The notes beneath the pieces were generated by a model. It searched no databases. It had not been told where the DNA came from and worked only from the letters and a program-made list of their open reading frames with translations. From contig JAYFPO010000020.1 of NCBI GenBank assembly GCA_034927685.1, positions 24,927-88,926 of the forward strand: 64,000 nucleotides of DNA, in the 5' to 3' direction. This DNA comes from RGIG3159 sp034927685 (lineage in GTDB: Bacteria > Bacillota > Clostridia > Oscillospirales > Oscillospiraceae). Shown here in pieces: positions 60,094 to 64,000 of this stretch. How positions within the stretch are numbered: position 1 is the stretch's first letter; every line of letters begins with the position of its first letter. Made by a program: the position numbers and the translations under genes.

Positions 60094-61026
60094 TTATGTA
60101 CCGGGCCGGATGACGCGAAGCCAATTCCCCCAGAAGATCTTGTGAAGCAGCGCTTCGCCATAGCCCCGCGCCTCCAGCGCGGCATACAACTGCGGGACGT
60201 CCTGTATCCCGCCGATCCCGCGGCAGAGCGTTTCACAGCCGTCCAGGTCGCCGCCGAGGCCCACCGCGTCTTCGCCCCCGAGATCGAGAAAATGCTCCAG
60301 GTGGCGGATCAGCATGGGAAAATCGGCCTCGCCGCCAATGAAATTAGCGTAAAGGTTCAGCCCTGCCACGCCGCCGGATTGGGCAATGGCACGGAACTGT
60401 TCGTCGGTCAGGTTGCGGCTGTGGTCGCAGATCGCCTTGGAATTGGAGTGGGAGGCGACAATGGGCTGCTCCGTGATCTCGCAGAGGTCCCAAAAGCCGC
60501 GCTCGGACACATGGGAGACGTCCATCAGAATGTGCAGCCGCTGGGCCTCCCGGACAAATTCCCGACCCAGGATGCTGAGCCCCCGCTCCGGCTCCTGACA
60601 ATTGGTGCCGGAGAGCAAATTTTTGTGGTTCCAGGTCAGATTGAGCATCTGCACGCCCCAGTCCGCCGCGGTCTCCAAATTGGCAGGATCGCAGTCCAAG
60701 AGCTCGCCGCCCTCAACGGAGAGCAGCGCGGCAGGTTTTCCGGCGGCTGCCGCCGCCTCCACATCCCGCCGGGAGGAACAGAATTGCGTCGCCTGACCGG
60801 CGAGCTCCTGCATCAGCAGCGCGCGATAGGCGGCGGTTTCCGCAAAATGGCTGCCGGACAGCGGCACGGCAGAATCGTAATAGATGGCAAAAAACTGCGC
60901 ATAGGCGGAAAAGCACCCGGCGCGCCGCAGGTCCACATGGCCGGGGTTTTCGGAAAGGTGCCAGCCGTTCTGCCGGCAGCGCAGCAGCGTGTCGCAGTGG
61001 GCGTCGAAATAAGGAATTTTTTTCAT
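60094..61026 (-). CDS. Dipeptidase, peptidase M19 (renal dipeptidase family)
   Basis: The 310-residue zinc enzyme cleaves dipeptides, often with a D-residue at the second position. Metal ligands are visible in FDAHCDT (His-x-Asp, about 6-12), the bridging Glu in SVEGGE (about 104-109), DVSHVSE and ASHSNSKAI (two His). NLTDEQFRAIAQSGGVAGLN and GLGGDLDG match the family C-terminal half. ATG 61026 is preferred, 6 nt after GGGAGG; ATG 61029 is too close. Upstream and divergent is an M23 peptidase, so the two may act on cell-wall peptides, although this protein has no signal peptide. Confidence 0.92.
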   Translation of the reverse strand: MKKIPYFDAHCDTLLRCRQNGWHLSENPGHVDLRRAGCFSAYAQFFAIYYDSAVPLSGSHFAETAAYRALLMQELAGQATQFCSSRRDVEAAAAAGKPAALLSVEGGELLDCDPANLETAADWGVQMLNLTWNHKNLLSGTNCQEPERGLSILGREFVREAQRLHILMDVSHVSERGFWDLCEITEQPIVASHSNSKAICDHSRNLTDEQFRAIAQSGGVAGLNLYANFIGGEADFPMLIRHLEHFLDLGGEDAVGLGGDLDGCETLCRGIGGIQDVPQLYAALEARGYGEALLHKIFWGNWLRVIRPGT

Positions 61027-61055
61027 CATACGCCTCCCGTTGACTTCTCCCCCAG

Positions 61056-61084
61056 AGTATACCACCGGATGTTCGTTCTGTCCA
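61056..61084 (-). promoter_or_regulatory. Putative promoter of the M19 dipeptidase gene
   Basis: -35 TGGACA (61084-61079), 17-bp spacer, extended -10 TGG-TATACT (TATACT 61061-61056) on the minus strand. Confidence 0.55.
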
Positions 61085-61090
61085 ACCGTT

Positions 61091-61120
61091 TTGGATAATC
61101 AGTGCGCACAACGGCATACT
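61091..61120 (+). promoter_or_regulatory. Weak putative promoter of the M23 peptidase gene
   Basis: -35 TTGGAT (61091-61096) and -10 CATACT (61115-61120), 18 bp apart, only 20 bp before the ATG. Confidence 0.3.
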
Positions 61121-61139
61121 AGCCGGGAGGTGACAAACT

Positions 61140-62090
61140 ATGAAACGAGCGCTCTGCGTTCTTTTTTTATTGGCGCTTTTGTCGGTTCCTGCCGAAGCAA
61201 CGATCAAATGGGTGGATTTTGACGCCTCCTACGAGGCAATGAACCGGGCGCTGGACCTGGACATTCAGTCGCAGGGAGAGGACAACCCGCAGTCCTGGAT
61301 CAAGCTGTTGGCTCTGGCCGCCGCCAGGCACGGCGGCGACATGTCCGCCTCGGACGTCGCGGACGCCTACCGCAGCCTGATGACCGGCGCGTCTCCGCAG
61401 GAGCTGATGGGGGAAAACTACAAGTATTATCTCTATTATTGGGAAGCTTATCAGGCGGTGCTGGGCGGCCTTGTCGGTAACTATGCCGTAAAAATCGGCG
61501 GCGTGTGGAAAACCTGTTATGGCGTGAAGGCTTTTTCTCCCATTGCCGCCGGCTACTGGTATGCCCATTCGGACGATTTCGGCACGGCGCGGAACTATGG
61601 CTTTCGCCGCAAGCATCTCGGCCACGACATGATGGGCTCGCTGGGAACTCCGGTCATCGCAGTGGAGTCCGGCACCGTGGAAGCGCTTGGATGGAACCAG
61701 TACGGCGGCTGGCGCATTGGCATTCGGACGGACGACCAAAAGCGTTACTACTATTATGCGCATCTTCGAAAGGATATGCCCTACCTTGACGGCCTGCGGG
61801 AAGGTGACCGGGTAGAGGCAGGGCAGGTGATCGGCTTTATGGGGAGGACCGGCTATTCCACAAAGGAAAACACCAATAACATCGAAACCGTCCACCTCCA
61901 TTTCGGCATTCAGCTCATCTTTGAGGAGAAGCAGAAGGACTGCAACTCGGAAATCTGGATCGATGCCTATCAGATCACGCGGCTGCTGGAGCGCCACCGC
62001 AGCTCGGTGATCTACAACGAGACCACGGGAACCTGGGAGCGGATCTACACATTCGTGGATCTGGACCAGGAAATTCTAAAGAATGATTGA
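61140..62090 (+). CDS. Secreted M23-family metallopeptidase
   Basis: This 316-residue protein starts with a cleavable Sec signal peptide (about 1-20, ending VPAEA). The middle region (about 25-140) has no recognised domain. A C-terminal LytM/M23 domain (about 155-285) has zinc ligands in HLGHDMMG (H-x3-D) and VHLHFG (H-x-H), and the central strand TPVIAVESGTVEALGW. M23 enzymes cut peptidoglycan cross-bridges; some germination and sporulation forms share this layout. Both ligand motifs are intact, so it should be active. GGGAGGTG precedes the ATG. Confidence 0.88.
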   Translation: MKRALCVLFLLALLSVPAEATIKWVDFDASYEAMNRALDLDIQSQGEDNPQSWIKLLALAAARHGGDMSASDVADAYRSLMTGASPQELMGENYKYYLYYWEAYQAVLGGLVGNYAVKIGGVWKTCYGVKAFSPIAAGYWYAHSDDFGTARNYGFRRKHLGHDMMGSLGTPVIAVESGTVEALGWNQYGGWRIGIRTDDQKRYYYYAHLRKDMPYLDGLREGDRVEAGQVIGFMGRTGYSTKENTNNIETVHLHFGIQLIFEEKQKDCNSEIWIDAYQITRLLERHRSSVIYNETTGTWERIYTFVDLDQEILKND

Positions 62091-62142
62091 CAGGAAGCCG
62101 GTTTTGTGAAAAAATGGAGAAAAACCGGAAGGGATGATTAGA

Positions 62143-63060
62143 TTGACGGAAGAAATGCGGACTGTCCTGTGCCCCGCCTGCGGAAAAGAGCTGCGGATCC
62201 CCGTGGATTTGGAGGAGTTTTCCTGTGTCTACTGCGGAAACCGGATGAAAAAGGAATGCCCCCGCGCGCCGGAGGGCGCTGCCGGGGAAGCGCTCCACGA
62301 GGTAAAGGAGCACATCATGGAGTGCATCGTTGGGCAGAGGGAGCTGCGAAAAGAGATCACAAGGGAGCAGTACGACCCCGCCTTCCGGGTATATAAGGTA
62401 AAGTGTGCGCCGATTTTTCGCCGTCTGGACGACGCGTTTCTGGCCGCGGGAGACAACGGGGGGCCGCTGCTGGACGAGCTGGTGACCGATTTTTTGCGGC
62501 AGCTTGAGGAATACTGGGCAAAGGAGCCCTCGGCGCGCAAGCGCAAATTTGCCCAGGAGGACGACAAACTCGTCATTGCCATTTTTCTGGTGCCGGCCAT
62601 CCGTCTTCTGAAGCTGCCCTCCGGTGAGGCGTTCTGTGAGCGACTGCAGGCGGAATGGGTCAGACGGTATCCGCGGACACCCTTTTTGCTCGGTTCCTAT
62701 GAGGACATCAGCGACAGCTTCCGCAAAAAGTGGCTTGGCCTCTGCTTTATCACCACGGCGGTCTGCCGACAGGAAGGCAAGTCGGACGACTGCTCAGAAC
62801 TGACGGCCTTTCGGAGCTTCCGGGACGGTTATCTAACAGCCTGCCCGGACGGCCCCGCCCTCATTGCCGAGTATTACCGGGTGGCGCCCGCCATCGTCAC
62901 GCTGATCGACATCTGTACGGACCAGGACGCGGTCTACGGTGAGATCCGAAGCCGCTGGCTGGCGGCGTGCTATGCGGACCTGCAGGCAGGCCGGATGCAG
63001 CGCTGCAAGGACCGGTATACGGACATGGTGCGAACGCTGGAAGCGCGGTATCTGCAGTAG
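62143..63060 (+). CDS. Zinc-ribbon protein of unknown function
   Basis: The 305-residue soluble protein opens with a zinc ribbon, LCPACGKELRIPVDLEEF-SCVYCGNRM (C-x2-C, 14 residues, C-x2-C). The rest is mostly helical and charged. It shows no enzyme motif, though RYTDMVRTLEARYLQ at the C-terminus suggests a coiled segment. TTG 62143 lies 9 nt after GGAAGGG and is the likely start; ATG 62134 abuts that site. I do not recognise the family beyond the ribbon. It lies 52 bp after the M23 gene and 2 bp before the TraX-like gene. Confidence 0.75.
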   Translation: MTEEMRTVLCPACGKELRIPVDLEEFSCVYCGNRMKKECPRAPEGAAGEALHEVKEHIMECIVGQRELRKEITREQYDPAFRVYKVKCAPIFRRLDDAFLAAGDNGGPLLDELVTDFLRQLEEYWAKEPSARKRKFAQEDDKLVIAIFLVPAIRLLKLPSGEAFCERLQAEWVRRYPRTPFLLGSYEDISDSFRKKWLGLCFITTAVCRQEGKSDDCSELTAFRSFRDGYLTACPDGPALIAEYYRVAPAIVTLIDICTDQDAVYGEIRSRWLAACYADLQAGRMQRCKDRYTDMVRTLEARYLQ

Positions 63061-63062
63061 CC

Positions 63063-63947
63063 ATGACGGCGTTTGCGCTGAAGCTGCTCGCCCTGCTGTG
63101 CATGCTGCTGGACCACCTCGCCGTGGTGTTCGGCGCATCGGGGTGGAATTTACTTCCCTTTGACACTGCGGTCCTGCGGTATCTCGGCAGAATTTCCTTT
63201 CCAATTTTTGCGTTCTGCCTGGTCGGCGGGTGGCAGTACACGCATGATCGGGCAGCCTACATGAAAAAGCTCGCGCTGTGCGCGGTGTTTTCGCAGATTC
63301 CCTATTCGCTGGCCCTGTATGCGGGAAATCTGACTGCCGTGGCCAGCGTGGGCGCATGTTACGCGGAGGTGGTCTGGGCGGTGCTCCCGGCTGCCGCGAT
63401 CTGCGTCGCCGCCTATCTGCACTTCGTGCCGCGAAAGCAGGGCGTCTGGGCTGTTGCCGCAGCCTGCCTGCTGCCGTCTGTGCTGATGAGGCTCAGCGGC
63501 GTCTTTGTGCTGGCCAAACCGCTGAATGTGCTGTATACGCTGCTGCTGGGCGGGGTCGGGATGTTTGCGATCGGGCAGATCCGGGCAGGCCGCCTGCGCC
63601 GGTGGGAATCGTTCTGGCTGGCAGCCGCTTTCGCGGCCGCCGGATTGGTTTACGGCCTTCGAGCGGATTACGGCCTCATGGGGCTGGCGCTGATCCTTGG
63701 CCTGTATCTGGCCGGTCCGTCCAAGCTGCGGCAGTGCGCGACGCTCTGCCTTTGGAGCGTGCTCTATTACGGCCTGCTTTTTGGGAACTGGAACCACGCG
63801 GTGGCCGCCATGTTCGCCGCCGTGCCGATCCTTCTATACCAGGGACAGCCCGGCGCCAACGGACGGGCTGCCAAGCGGTTGTTTTATGTCTTTTATCCGG
63901 TACACCTGCTGCTTCTCGGTCTGCTGCATTTTCTGATCCGGGCATAG
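63063..63947 (+). CDS. TraX-family membrane protein
   Basis: The 294-residue membrane protein has about nine helices and the TraX family pattern: MTAFALKLLALLCMLLDHLAVVF (helix 1 with Asp-His), YLGRISFPIFAFCLVGGW, KKLALCAVFSQIPYSL and a C-terminal RLFYVFYPVHLLLLGLL. F-plasmid TraX N-acetylates pilin, and chromosomal Firmicute homologues are common and of unknown substrate. An acyltransferase role in envelope modification is inference. The start at ATG 63063 is 2 bp after the upstream stop with no strong ribosome site, so it is probably translationally coupled. The last 53 bp of the window hold nothing I can name. Confidence 0.85.
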   Translation: MTAFALKLLALLCMLLDHLAVVFGASGWNLLPFDTAVLRYLGRISFPIFAFCLVGGWQYTHDRAAYMKKLALCAVFSQIPYSLALYAGNLTAVASVGACYAEVVWAVLPAAAICVAAYLHFVPRKQGVWAVAAACLLPSVLMRLSGVFVLAKPLNVLYTLLLGGVGMFAIGQIRAGRLRRWESFWLAAAFAAAGLVYGLRADYGLMGLALILGLYLAGPSKLRQCATLCLWSVLYYGLLFGNWNHAVAAMFAAVPILLYQGQPGANGRAAKRLFYVFYPVHLLLLGLLHFLIRA

Positions 63948-64000
63948 CGCGCTGCAGTGCACTGCACATCTTCGATCAAACCATGTCGGGCGGGCTGTAG

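Overview
The window looks like chromosomal DNA of a GC-rich anaerobic Firmicute. A gut clostridium of the Oscillospiraceae type is the best guess from gene content and codon use; this is inference, because no rRNA gene is present. Supporting signs are strong AGGAGG-type ribosome sites with frequent TTG and GTG starts, a Trp-specific T-box leader, a YesM/YesN two-component pair, a Noc-type ParB protein, RNase J, GdpP, pyruvate phosphate dikinase and a short PUA-less ProB. I see no tRNA, rRNA, CRISPR array, insertion sequence or prophage.

Layout. 0-13 kb: cell-envelope and housekeeping genes (a lipoprotein, a DacA-type carboxypeptidase, GlmS, CitG, a T-box-controlled TrpB2, a lipid kinase, an RNA methyltransferase, an NfeD/SPFH pair, AlkD, an EamA transporter), plus a decayed P-type ATPase and a decayed MFS gene. 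13.6-31.4 kb: the most distinctive region, a minus-strand operon of fourteen genes. In transcription order it encodes a dipeptide-type ABC transporter (binding protein, two permeases, two ATPases), a DHDPS/NanA-family lyase, a YhcH-family protein, an amidohydrolase, two tandem 311-residue paralogues of unknown family, a ceramidase-like hydrolase, NagA, a CBM9-like protein and a NagB-like protein. A YesM/YesN sensor-regulator pair is divergent from it. This reads as an uptake and catabolic system for an N-acylated amino sugar or sialic-acid-like compound, and parts of it are not explained by known pathways.

31.6-39.5 kb: FemX-like protein, Noc with a nested palindrome at its promoter, PpdK, a NifX-thioredoxin fusion overlapping a ferredoxin-thioredoxin-reductase-like protein (a compact redox relay), a UPF0340 protein with an ECF transporter S component, and an interrupted gene. 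39.6-44.9 kb: opine-dehydrogenase-like and enolase-superfamily genes divergent from a GntR/FCD regulator, pyrimidine nucleoside phosphorylase and uridine kinase.

45-64 kb: mainly core genes. These are rpoD; the gdpP-rplI-dnaB-tilS-hpt-ftsH run on the minus strand; proBAC; RNase J; an XRE regulator carrying exact 15-residue Cys-containing repeats; an M19 dipeptidase; an M23 peptidase; a zinc-ribbon protein and a TraX-family membrane protein. Long GC-rich hairpins separate most convergent units, and several share a GCTGCA core.
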